NCBI GenBank assembly: GCA_028706695.1
Contig: JAQTVU010000022.1
Span: 1-12,598 of the forward strand
Source of the DNA: Mycobacterium sp.
Lineage (GTDB): Bacteria; Actinomycetota; Actinomycetes; Mycobacteriales; Mycobacteriaceae
Length of the DNA: 12,598 nt
Direction: 5' to 3'
The position numbers and the translations under genes were made by a program. Shown piece by piece: positions 6,684 to 12,482 of this stretch. Under the pieces are notes generated by a model, which worked only from the letters and a program-made list of their open reading frames with translations, searched no databases and had not been told where the DNA came from. Position 1 is the stretch's first letter, and each line of letters opens with the position of its first letter.

Positions 6684-7574
6684 TCATCTGGCGATCAGGA
6701 TGGGTTCGGTCTTCTCCGGCGGCGGCGCCGGACGCACGTCGTGGTCCAGCCGGGCGTCGACCGTACGCTCGTCGGGCAGGCGTGGGGTGCCGGCGATCGC
6801 GCACTGCAGCGCCAGCTTGGCCCGCACGACCGGGCGGCGCAGCGTCCGCTCGCGTTGCAGGGCCCGGCGCATCTTCTCCGGCTGGTTGGTGTACCGCCAC
6901 CGCGCCCATGGGGCGTGAGGCCGGGACAACCGAATCGCGCCGACCACCAGCAGCACGACGATGAACATGCCCAGCAGCCCGGTCCACACCTTGCCCTTGA
7001 GCACCACGATCACCGCCAGGGGCAGCGTCAACGCCATCGCGCCGGCCACCGCCGCCCGCAGCGCCGTGGAGTCGGCGCCCTCCCAGATCGGCAGGAAGAA
7101 CATCAGCGGGTGCAGACCCATCATCAACAGCCCGGCGACGGCCACCGCGGCGAACACGGCGTCCACCGATGTGCGGCCGTCTTCAGACCAGTAGACGTCC
7201 GAAAGGTGCAGGATCAACGCGTACTCGTCGAGGACCAGGGCGGAGCCAACACCGAAAATGATTGCCGCCAAGGTAAATTCGGGTTCGTGCCCGTGGATGG
7301 ACCAGGTCACCAGGATCAGCCCGGAAACCAGCACCAGGACCACCCCGAACGCCACGTGGTGGATGTGCACGCCGCCGATGTGAACGTTGCGCGGGTGCCA
7401 CCACCTGGCCGGCTGGTCGGTCGTGGCGTGGTGGCGGATGAAGCGCACGAACGTGGGGGTGACGAAGAAGGTCAGGATGAAGGCGATCAGGCAGCACAGC
7501 AGCGGCAGCCGGCCACCGGCGTGGATGTCGTGGGAGAACCAGCGGGTCACCCTCAGCACGAACCAGTGAAGCAC
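6684..7574 (-). CDS. Conserved polytopic membrane protein of unknown function (Rv2180c homologue)
   Basis: A 296-residue protein with about six hydrophobic segments (roughly 23-45, 74-92, 100-120, 138-160, 175-193, 196-214) and a polar, basic cytosolic tail (about 215-296). Two motifs stand out. VHIGGVHIHHVAFG (64-77) has four His within nine residues (65, 70, 72, 73) at the start of the second membrane segment. LDEYALILHLSDVYW followed by SVDAV (115-140) has acidic residues and a His in or near membrane segments. The pattern suggests metal binding or a membrane-embedded hydrolase-like site, but that is inference and I cannot name a family function. GTG 7574 lies exactly 6 nt after TAGGTT, so expression is probably leaderless. 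The gene diverges from mptC, a lipomannan mannosyltransferase, so an envelope role is plausible. Confidence 0.88.
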   Translation of the reverse strand: MLHWFVLRVTRWFSHDIHAGGRLPLLCCLIAFILTFFVTPTFVRFIRHHATTDQPARWWHPRNVHIGGVHIHHVAFGVVLVLVSGLILVTWSIHGHEPEFTLAAIIFGVGSALVLDEYALILHLSDVYWSEDGRTSVDAVFAAVAVAGLLMMGLHPLMFFLPIWEGADSTALRAAVAGAMALTLPLAVIVVLKGKVWTGLLGMFIVVLLVVGAIRLSRPHAPWARWRYTNQPEKMRRALQRERTLRRPVVRAKLALQCAIAGTPRLPDERTVDARLDHDVRPAPPPEKTEPILIAR

Positions 7575-7580
7575 TCTAGC

Positions 7581-7586
7581 AACCTA
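7581..7586 (-). promoter_or_regulatory. Leaderless -10 box of the Rv2180c-like gene
   Basis: On the minus strand TAGGTT is followed by GCTAGA and then GTG at 7574. The spacing is the 6 nt seen for four other genes of this window. Confidence 0.55.
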
Positions 7587-7648
7587 CGCCTGTCCGTGCC
7601 CGCCCGTCGCGAGCCGCGCGGTGCCACCCGCCGGGCGTGGGCACCGAT

Positions 7649-7654
7649 TACGCT
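7649..7654 (+). promoter_or_regulatory. Candidate -10 box of mptC
   Basis: TACGCT lies 9 nt before the ATG at 7664. Transcription would begin on or a few bases before the start codon, giving a leaderless or near-leaderless mRNA. This supports ATG 7664 over the in-frame GTG at 7637, which lies upstream of this box. Confidence 0.45.
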
Positions 7655-7663
7655 GTTGCGGAC

Positions 7664-8947
7664 ATGACTACACCGCAGGCGCCCGGCATGGGCAGTCGAC
7701 CCGGGCGGGTGTTGCTGTGGTGCCTGCTGGGGCTGATCGCCACCGCGGCGCTGGGTTGCGTGGCCTGGCGGTTGCTCGGTCACACGCCGTATCGCATCGA
7801 TATCGACATCTATCGAATGGGCGGTCAGGCCTGGCTGGACGGGCGTCCGCTGTACCGGGGGAAGGTGTTGTTCCACACGCCGATCGGGCTGAACCTGCCG
7901 TTCACCTATCCCCCGCTGGCGGCCATCGTGTTCTGGCCGTTCGCCTGGCTGCACATGCCGGCCGCCAGCGTCGCGATCACGCTGTTGACGTTGATGCTGC
8001 TGATCGCGGCGACCGCGATCGTGCTGACCCGTTTGGACGTCTGGGACGCATCGAGGAGGCTGCCCGGCCCGGCGTGGCTGCGCCGCCTGTGGCTTGCCGT
8101 GCTGCTTTCGGCGGCCGCGGCGCTCTGGCTGGAACCCATCACCTCGAACTTCGCCTTCGGGCAGATCAACGTCGTGCTGATGACCCTGGTGATCGCCGAC
8201 TGCTTTCCGCGCCGCACGCCGTGGCCGCGGGGGATGTTGCTGGGTTTGGGTATCGCGCTCAAGCTCACGCCGGCGGTGTTTCTGCTCTATTTCATGCTGC
8301 GCCGGGACAACCGCGCGGTCCTGACCACGCTGGTTTCCTTCGCGACCGCGACGCTGGCCGCCTTCGTCCTGGCGTGGGAGGACTCGTGGGAGTACTGGAC
8401 GCACACCGTGCATCACACCGACCGGATCGGTGCCGCGGCGCTGAACACCGACCAGAACATCGCCGGCGCCCTGGCCCGGCTGGGTCTCGGCGACCAGCAA
8501 CGGTTCCTGCTGTGGGTGGCGAGCTCGGTGCTGGTGCTGGCGCTGACGGTGTGGGCCATGCGGCGGGTGCTGCGGGCCGGCGAGCCGACGCTCGCGGTCA
8601 TCTGCGTGGCGCTGTTCGGGTTGGTGGTTTCGCCGGTGTCGTGGTCACACCACTGGGTGTGGATGCTGCCGGCGGTGCTCGTCACAGGGGTTCTGGCCTG
8701 GCGGCGCCGCAACGTCGCGCTGGCGGTGGTCGGCCTCGCCGGGACGGCGCTGATGAGGTGGTCACCGATAGATCTGCTGCCCAAGCACCACGAGACGACC
8801 GCGGCGTGGTGGCGCCAGCTGGCCGGGATGTCCTATGTGTGGTGGGCGTTGGCGGTCATCGTCGCGGCCGGGCTGACCGTCGCCGTCCGTTCCGGATCGC
8901 CGGATCCGACGACCCGCGCGCCGGCGCCGGTGTCGGCCGCGGGCTGA
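7664..8947 (+). CDS. mptC: Alpha-(1->2) mannosyltransferase MptC (Rv2181 homologue, GT-C)
   Basis: A 427-residue polytopic enzyme of the GT-C/GT87 type. Its M. tuberculosis counterpart Rv2181 (also 427 as I recall) adds the alpha-1,2-linked single mannose branches to the lipomannan/LAM core and has been implicated in the mannose cap, using polyprenyl-phosphomannose outside the membrane. The sequence shows an N-terminal membrane helix (about 15-37), then the acidic motif YRIDIDIYRMGGQAW (43-57, D46 and D48) and LNLPFTYPPLAA (77-87), several further membrane segments, and SPVSWSHHWVWMLPA in the C-terminal third. ATG 7664 is preferred over GTG 7637 because of the -10 box between them and the length match. 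It ends inside a perfect inverted repeat shared with the convergent acyltransferase gene. The C-terminal tail after the last helix is Pro/Ala-rich. Confidence 0.9.
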   Translation: MTTPQAPGMGSRPGRVLLWCLLGLIATAALGCVAWRLLGHTPYRIDIDIYRMGGQAWLDGRPLYRGKVLFHTPIGLNLPFTYPPLAAIVFWPFAWLHMPAASVAITLLTLMLLIAATAIVLTRLDVWDASRRLPGPAWLRRLWLAVLLSAAAALWLEPITSNFAFGQINVVLMTLVIADCFPRRTPWPRGMLLGLGIALKLTPAVFLLYFMLRRDNRAVLTTLVSFATATLAAFVLAWEDSWEYWTHTVHHTDRIGAAALNTDQNIAGALARLGLGDQQRFLLWVASSVLVLALTVWAMRRVLRAGEPTLAVICVALFGLVVSPVSWSHHWVWMLPAVLVTGVLAWRRRNVALAVVGLAGTALMRWSPIDLLPKHHETTAAWWRQLAGMSYVWWALAVIVAAGLTVAVRSGSPDPTTRAPAPVSAAG

Positions 8948-8975
8948 CTGGACCCGGCCGCGGTCAGCCCGCGGC
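8936..8975. terminator. Perfect 13-bp inverted repeat across two convergent stop codons
   Basis: The arms GCCGCGGGCTGAC (8936-8948) and GTCAGCCCGCGGC (8963-8975) are exact reverse complements around a 14-nt loop. The left arm contains the TGA of mptC and the right arm the TGA of the Rv2182c-like gene. The hairpin would form in both transcripts, so it probably serves as a bidirectional terminator of the T-less kind common in GC-rich actinobacteria. No T run follows on either side. Confidence 0.65.
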
Positions 8976-9689
8976 GGTCTCGGGGATGCGGGTCGCCTCG
9001 CCGGTGGAGGCGCCGGTGTCGCGTTCCTTGACGCTGGCCGCGTAGATGTCGACGTACTCCTGGCCGGACAACCCCATCAGCTCGTAGATCACCTCGTCGG
9101 TGACCGCGCGCTCGATGAAGCGGTTACCGGCCATGCCCTCGAAGCGGGAGAAGTCCATCGGCTTGCCGAAGCGGACGGTGACCCGCCCGAAGCGCCACAT
9201 CTTGCTGCCCGGCGGGTTGACCACGTTGGTGCCGATCATCGCCACCGGGATCACCGGCACGCCGGTGTGCAGGGCCAGCCGGGCCAGTCCGGTCTTGCCC
9301 TTGTACAGTCGGCCATCGGGTGAGCGGGTGCCTTCGGGGTACATGCCCAGCAGCTTGCCCTCGGCCAGCAGACGCCCGGCTGTGTCCAGCGCGGCCTGCG
9401 CTGCGTCGGCGTTGGTGCGGTCGATCGGCACCTGGCCGCACACGGTGTAGAACCAGGCGATGAGCCGCCCCTTGAGCCCACGGCCGGTGAAGTATTCGGA
9501 TTTCGCCAGGAAGGTGATCCGGCGTCGCACCACCAACGGCAGGTAGAAGCTGTCCGCCACCGCGAGGTGGTTACTGGCCAGAATCGCCGGCCCTGACCTC
9601 GGAATGTATTCCAGCCCTTCGACTTTCGGCCTCCCAAGCAAGGAAAGCAGCGGGCCCATGAAAATGTACTTGAATAGCCAGTACCACAT
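8964..9689 (-). CDS. 1-Acyl-sn-glycerol-3-phosphate acyltransferase-like protein (PlsC family, Rv2182c homologue)
   Basis: A 241-residue membrane-associated acyltransferase that would acylate lysophosphatidic acid, or a related lysophospholipid, in phospholipid synthesis. It opens MWYWLFKYIFMGPL and has the family's HX4D catalytic motif in NHLAVAD (H41, D46), the substrate-binding YPEGTRSPDG (EGTR about 119-122), and further blocks VPIDR and GVPVIPVAMIG. ATG 9689 is chosen because homologues begin MWY and a purine-rich AGGGAGGG lies just upstream (spacing is short, 2-3 nt); an in-frame start at 9710 adds seven basic residues. The C-terminus runs into the inverted repeat shared with mptC. Substrate specificity cannot be read from the sequence. 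In M. tuberculosis the gene next upstream is Rv2183c; here about 620 bp separate them. Confidence 0.9.
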   Translation of the reverse strand: MWYWLFKYIFMGPLLSLLGRPKVEGLEYIPRSGPAILASNHLAVADSFYLPLVVRRRITFLAKSEYFTGRGLKGRLIAWFYTVCGQVPIDRTNADAAQAALDTAGRLLAEGKLLGMYPEGTRSPDGRLYKGKTGLARLALHTGVPVIPVAMIGTNVVNPPGSKMWRFGRVTVRFGKPMDFSRFEGMAGNRFIERAVTDEVIYELMGLSGQEYVDIYAASVKERDTGASTGEATRIPETAAG

Positions 9690-9729
9690 GGCCCTCCCTC
9701 TCGCCCGCACCGCCGGTGTACTTGCGCTA

Positions 9730-9735
9730 ACTGTA
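9730..9735 (-). promoter_or_regulatory. Possible -10 box of the acyltransferase gene
   Basis: On the minus strand TACAGT lies about 40 nt upstream of ATG 9689, giving a leader of roughly 35 nt that would include the purine-rich ribosome site. It is a single short match, so the evidence is weak. Confidence 0.3.
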
Positions 9736-9971
9736 CCGATCCCCGGCGGTGCCGACCACTTCCCGCGTTGACCCAGCCAAAATGCGCGCTCAGAGGAGAT
9801 CCTGGATGGGATCCTGGCCGGACCTGAGCAGGCGCGCGTACCGGCGCGCCCTCACCCGGCAGCTCCGGGCCGCTGATGCATCGCTGGATCGGTCAACGCA
9901 AAGCCGTAGCCAAGACGATCGCGATGCGTTAGGCACGGGCGGGCGAGGGCCGGATCCTGCAGTGACCGAAA

Positions 9972-10251
9972 GTGGTTGCGGCGCCGGACTTGTGCTGGGT
10001 GCGGCGGGGTATGGTCCTGCGCGGTTTCGACGAGTCCGGCATCGGCGACGACACCGCGACGCTGCCGGTGGGCATGTCGGCGACCACCGTCGACCGGCGC
10101 CGGGCACCGCGTCGACACCGTCCCGCGCCGACATCGGCACCGGATGGACCCAGCTCCCCAGGACAGGGCGATTCATGCCCGGGGCATCGACGCTCCACAG
10201 CAGGTCAGCCAGATCACCGGCGCCGCGCCCGTCGCTTTTACCTGGCGATAG
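9972..10251 (+). pseudogene. Possible frameshifted remnant of an unrecognised gene
   Basis: From 9972 to about 10103 one plus-strand frame reads PDLCWVRRGMVLRGFDESG and GDDTATLPVGMSATTVDRR. By my hand count 41 of its 44 codons end in G or C, as real genes in this genome do. After that this frame loses the bias, while the next frame becomes GC3-rich and reads GHRVDTVPRRHRHRMDPAP through VSQITGAAPVAFTWR to a stop at 10249-10251. A switch of this kind suggests a frameshift in a former gene. In-frame stops precede 9972, so the front is also lost. I do not recognise the protein family. Confidence 0.35.
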
Positions 10252-10308
10252 CGGAATCCTTTGCCGCTCAAAGGGGTCACTGATTCAGCAGGCCTTCGGT
10301 GCGGTGGA

Positions 10309-10704
10309 TCACCTCTCGACGGTGATCGGGATGGGCTGGTAACGGGTTTTCGAAGCGGCGTTGCCCGCGGCGCCCCCAGAAGCCCCGCCGGTGCGGACGC
10401 CACCACCGGGCGGGCCGTCGGGCGGCGGTTTCGCCGACCGGTCGATGTCGTCGAGGATGCCGCGGAGCGCCTCGACCAGCGCGATGCTGTGCTCGCCGAT
10501 CACGCTCAGCAGCGGGTGCTGATCGCCGGTCGCCAACGCCGCCAGGGCGCAGACGGGGCACCACAGTTGCTGGCACTTGCCGGTGCCGGCGCCCCGCCCG
10601 GCAGTCAACGCGGCCGCCACCCGCACCGCCGGGTCAAGGCCGTCCAGGATCGCCTGGGCAAGCTTGCGCAACTCGGGACCGATGTCGGCATGAGCGCCAC
10701 TCAC
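10309..10704 (-). CDS. Conserved actinobacterial protein with CX4CX2C motif (Rv2183c homologue)
   Basis: A 131-residue protein of unknown function. The N-terminal half is helical (GPELRKLAQAILDGLDPAVR, 9-28) and leads to CQQLWCPVC (C44, C49, C52), a likely zinc or iron-sulfur ligand set, followed by a second helical part (about 63-88). A Gly/Pro linker (about 92-116) ends in RYQPIPITVER, a short tail that looks conserved rather than random. GTG 10704 is chosen over the in-frame ATG 10713: the GGAGG at 10719-10715 is 10 nt from the GTG but only 1 nt from the ATG, and the GTG gives a GTGA overlap of 4 nt with the preceding ATPase gene. That overlap implies translational coupling and suggests the two proteins work together. 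The biochemical role is unknown. Confidence 0.85.
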   Translation of the reverse strand: MSGAHADIGPELRKLAQAILDGLDPAVRVAAALTAGRGAGTGKCQQLWCPVCALAALATGDQHPLLSVIGEHSIALVEALRGILDDIDRSAKPPPDGPPGGGVRTGGASGGAAGNAASKTRYQPIPITVER

Positions 10705-11969
10705 TTGAGCCATACCTCCGGATCTGGTCGGAAACGCACAGTGAGCTCGTTATCCCGCAGGCTCGCGTTCAGTACCGTGCAGCGTCGCAACACGGACGCC
10801 AACCGGATGCGGCGCCGCAACCCGCCGACGCCGACGATCAGGTCGTCGTCGGCACGGCCCAGCGTCACCGCGCCCGTGTCGAGTTGGGGCAACGCTAGTC
10901 GCATCCGGTAGATGGACCCAAGTCCCGATCCCGACTCGAGGTCCACGACGGGACGCAACGGGCCGGGCGGGGCCTCCCCGCGGCGCCGGCGGGCGCCGTC
11001 GAGCAGGGCGCCCAGCGCCTCGGGCCCGATGGGCTCGCCGGACAGGTGCGGGGTCAGCACCAGCGCCACGTCGCCGATGCTGGTGTCGAGCTCGTCCAAG
11101 ACGCGGCGCTGCTCCCTGATGCGTTCGGCGTACCAGGAGAACGCCGGGTGGTCGGGCAGGTTGTGATACTCGTATGAGTCATCTTGGAACAGAACCTGAT
11201 TGACGATCAGCTCCTCGACGCGCACACCCATCAACGCCAGCGAGCCAAGGGTCCGGACCGCCTCGGCCGCGACCACCCGTTCGGGTGTCAGCACGAGGTG
11301 GGCGCCGACCCGTTTGGCATCGGTCAGCAGTGCGCCCAGCGCGTCGACACTGGCGCTGATGCGCTCCAGCAGGTTCACCACCGCGGCCGACCGGGTGTCA
11401 TCGGCCGCGATGGACAACCGACGATGGCGCGGCCATGCACGCTCTACGTAGAGCCCGAAGGTGCTGGGCAGGGTCAACATCCGCAACGCATCGGCGGTCG
11501 AGGCGCAATCAACGATGACGCGGTCCCATCGCCCGGAGGCGGCGAGCTGACCGACGGCAACAAGCCCGAGCATTTCCTGGATGCCCGGCAAGGCCGAAAG
11601 TTCTTCCGGCGCAATGGTGCTCAGCTCTGAGTCGGGAAACCTGCGCTCCAGCGCGCCGACCACCTCGTGCCACCGGGCCTCGAGCAGGGCAAGGGTGTCC
11701 AATGCCAGCGCGTCCAGAAAGCCGCCGCCCGCCCCCGCGTCATCCGCGGGCACCCGGACCAGCTCATGCGGACTCGGCGGCACGGGAAGGCCCAGCACGT
11801 CGCCGAGCGAGTGCGCCTGGTCGGTGGACACCGCCAGTACCCGCTGCCCCGTGGCGGCAGCGCAGACCGCGGTCGCGCATGCCAAGGTGGACTTTCCTAC
11901 CCCGCCCTTGCCGATGAACAGACTGATCCGGGCCGAGGCCGGCGCCCGGAATTCGGTGGACTCACTCAG
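10701..11969 (-). CDS. ArsA/Get3-type P-loop ATPase (Rv2184c homologue), probable CTG start
   Basis: A SIMIBI-class ATPase of the anion-transporting/tail-anchor-targeting family, 422 residues if begun at CTG 11969. It has the deviant Walker A FIGKGGVGKST (18-28), the switch-I-like STDQAHSLGD (48-57), EELSALPGIQEML (about 122-134) and the switch-II-like VIVDCASTADALRML (152-166). It is a single ATPase domain, and no membrane segment is evident. The first ordinary in-frame start is TTG 11885, which falls after the P-loop and would destroy the enzyme. Upstream the frame is open only back to a TGA at about 11984-11986, and CTG 11969 is the sole start-like codon. It overlaps the stop of the preceding gene by 8 nt, so coupled re-initiation is likely. 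The substrate is unknown; arsenite or tail-anchored-protein roles are family possibilities only. Confidence 0.85.
   Translation of the reverse strand: MSESTEFRAPASARISLFIGKGGVGKSTLACATAVCAAATGQRVLAVSTDQAHSLGDVLGLPVPPSPHELVRVPADDAGAGGGFLDALALDTLALLEARWHEVVGALERRFPDSELSTIAPEELSALPGIQEMLGLVAVGQLAASGRWDRVIVDCASTADALRMLTLPSTFGLYVERAWPRHRRLSIAADDTRSAAVVNLLERISASVDALGALLTDAKRVGAHLVLTPERVVAAEAVRTLGSLALMGVRVEELIVNQVLFQDDSYEYHNLPDHPAFSWYAERIREQRRVLDELDTSIGDVALVLTPHLSGEPIGPEALGALLDGARRRRGEAPPGPLRPVVDLESGSGLGSIYRMRLALPQLDTGAVTLGRADDDLIVGVGGLRRRIRLASVLRRCTVLNASLRDNELTVRFRPDPEVWLK
10715..10719 (-). promoter_or_regulatory. Shine-Dalgarno GGAGG deciding the Rv2183c-like start
   Basis: It lies inside the end of the ATPase gene. 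Its spacing is 10 nt to GTG 10704 and 1 nt to ATG 10713, so the GTG is the more likely start. Confidence 0.6.
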
Positions 11970-12399
11970 CCTCGACTCGTTTCTTCAGATCCTTCAACGC
12001 GGTGTCGATCAACCTGCGCTCGGCCTTGCGCTTGAGCAATCCGATCATCGGGATGGCGAGGTCCACCGACAGCTCATAGGTGACGTCGGTGCCAGAATCC
12101 TTGGGTGTCAAAAGGTAAGAGCCTTCCAGCGAGCGCAGCAGCGAGCTGGAGACCAGGGTCCAGCTCAGCGACCGGCGATCTTCGGGCCATCGGTAGGACA
12201 TCACCAGGGTGTCTTTGACGACGCCGGCGTCCATGGCGAATCGCACCAGCTTGGGGTAGCCGTCGACGCCTCGTTCCTGCACTTCGGCTTCCTTGTATTC
12301 CGAGATCCACTCCGGGTAGGAGTCGATGTCGGCGATCACCTCCAGCACCGTGCCGGGATCAGCTTCGATGTGAATGGTCTGCGTCGTCTTCTCCGCCAC
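11962..12399 (-). CDS. SRPBCC/START-like protein (Rv2185c, TB16.3 homologue)
   Basis: A 145-residue single-domain protein of the polyketide cyclase/dehydrase-like (SRPBCC) fold: an N-terminal strand with TTQTIHIEADPGTVLEVIAD (5-24), the typical DIDSYPEWISEYKEAEV block (24-42), strands with LVMSYRWPEDRRSLSWTL (about 65-82) and SGTDVTYELSVDL (about 102-114), and a long C-terminal helix ending RRLIDTALKDLKKRVEAE. Such folds have a deep cavity for lipids or other hydrophobic ligands, but the ligand here is unknown. GTG 12399 has a GAGAGGG at a 10-nt spacing. It is the second gene of a minus-strand run and overlaps the ATPase gene by 8 nt. Length and sequence match M. tuberculosis Rv2185c (about 144), a protein seen in proteomic studies. 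Confidence 0.92.
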   Translation of the reverse strand: MAEKTTQTIHIEADPGTVLEVIADIDSYPEWISEYKEAEVQERGVDGYPKLVRFAMDAGVVKDTLVMSYRWPEDRRSLSWTLVSSSLLRSLEGSYLLTPKDSGTDVTYELSVDLAIPMIGLLKRKAERRLIDTALKDLKKRVEAE

Positions 12400-12446
12400 C
12401 TGGCTGCTGCCCTCTCTTCCGCGAGGGGTCGACCCGGACCGGTTAC

Positions 12447-12482
12447 GGGGCTAACCTCTCCTTCGGGACTAACCTCTCCTTC
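12447..12482. repeat. Tandem 18-bp duplication at the end of the right-edge gene
   Basis: Two adjacent 18-bp units (12447-12464 and 12465-12482) differ at one base. On the minus strand each reads GAAGGAGAGGTTAG plus four bases, so each contains an SD-like AAGGAGAGG and a TAG. The right-edge gene ends at the TAG of the first minus-strand copy. It lies about 50 bp upstream of the SRPBCC gene start. Confidence 0.75.

Larger units (their letters stand above)
9690..10308. other. 620-bp region without an intact gene between Rv2182c-like and Rv2183c-like genes
   Basis: The 5' flank of the acyltransferase gene occupies the first 50 bp. Beyond it, open frames exist on both strands but none has sustained coding character. 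Short plus-strand pieces look protein-like in different frames: EEILDGILAGPEQARVPA (from about 9795), HRWIGQRKAVAKTIAMR then a stop (from 9879), and the better piece described separately at 9972-10251. GATCCTGG occurs twice at 9799-9806 and 9810-9817. I read the whole as a decayed insertion or gene remnant, with modest confidence. Confidence 0.45.

Noticed and set aside
6741..7667. 308-codon plus-strand frame antisense to the Rv2180c-like gene
   Set aside because: Gln/His/Arg-rich composition typical of an antisense shadow; the minus strand encodes a clear membrane protein.
7621..9045. 474-codon plus-strand frame over mptC and the start of the next gene
   Set aside because: The MptC frame carries the GT-C motifs and membrane segments; this one is an Arg/Gly/Ala-rich shadow.
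9749..10342. 197-codon plus-strand frame in the gene-poor stretch
   Set aside because: Its composition changes along its length, and the GC3 coding signal lies in other frames, so it is not a credible intact gene.
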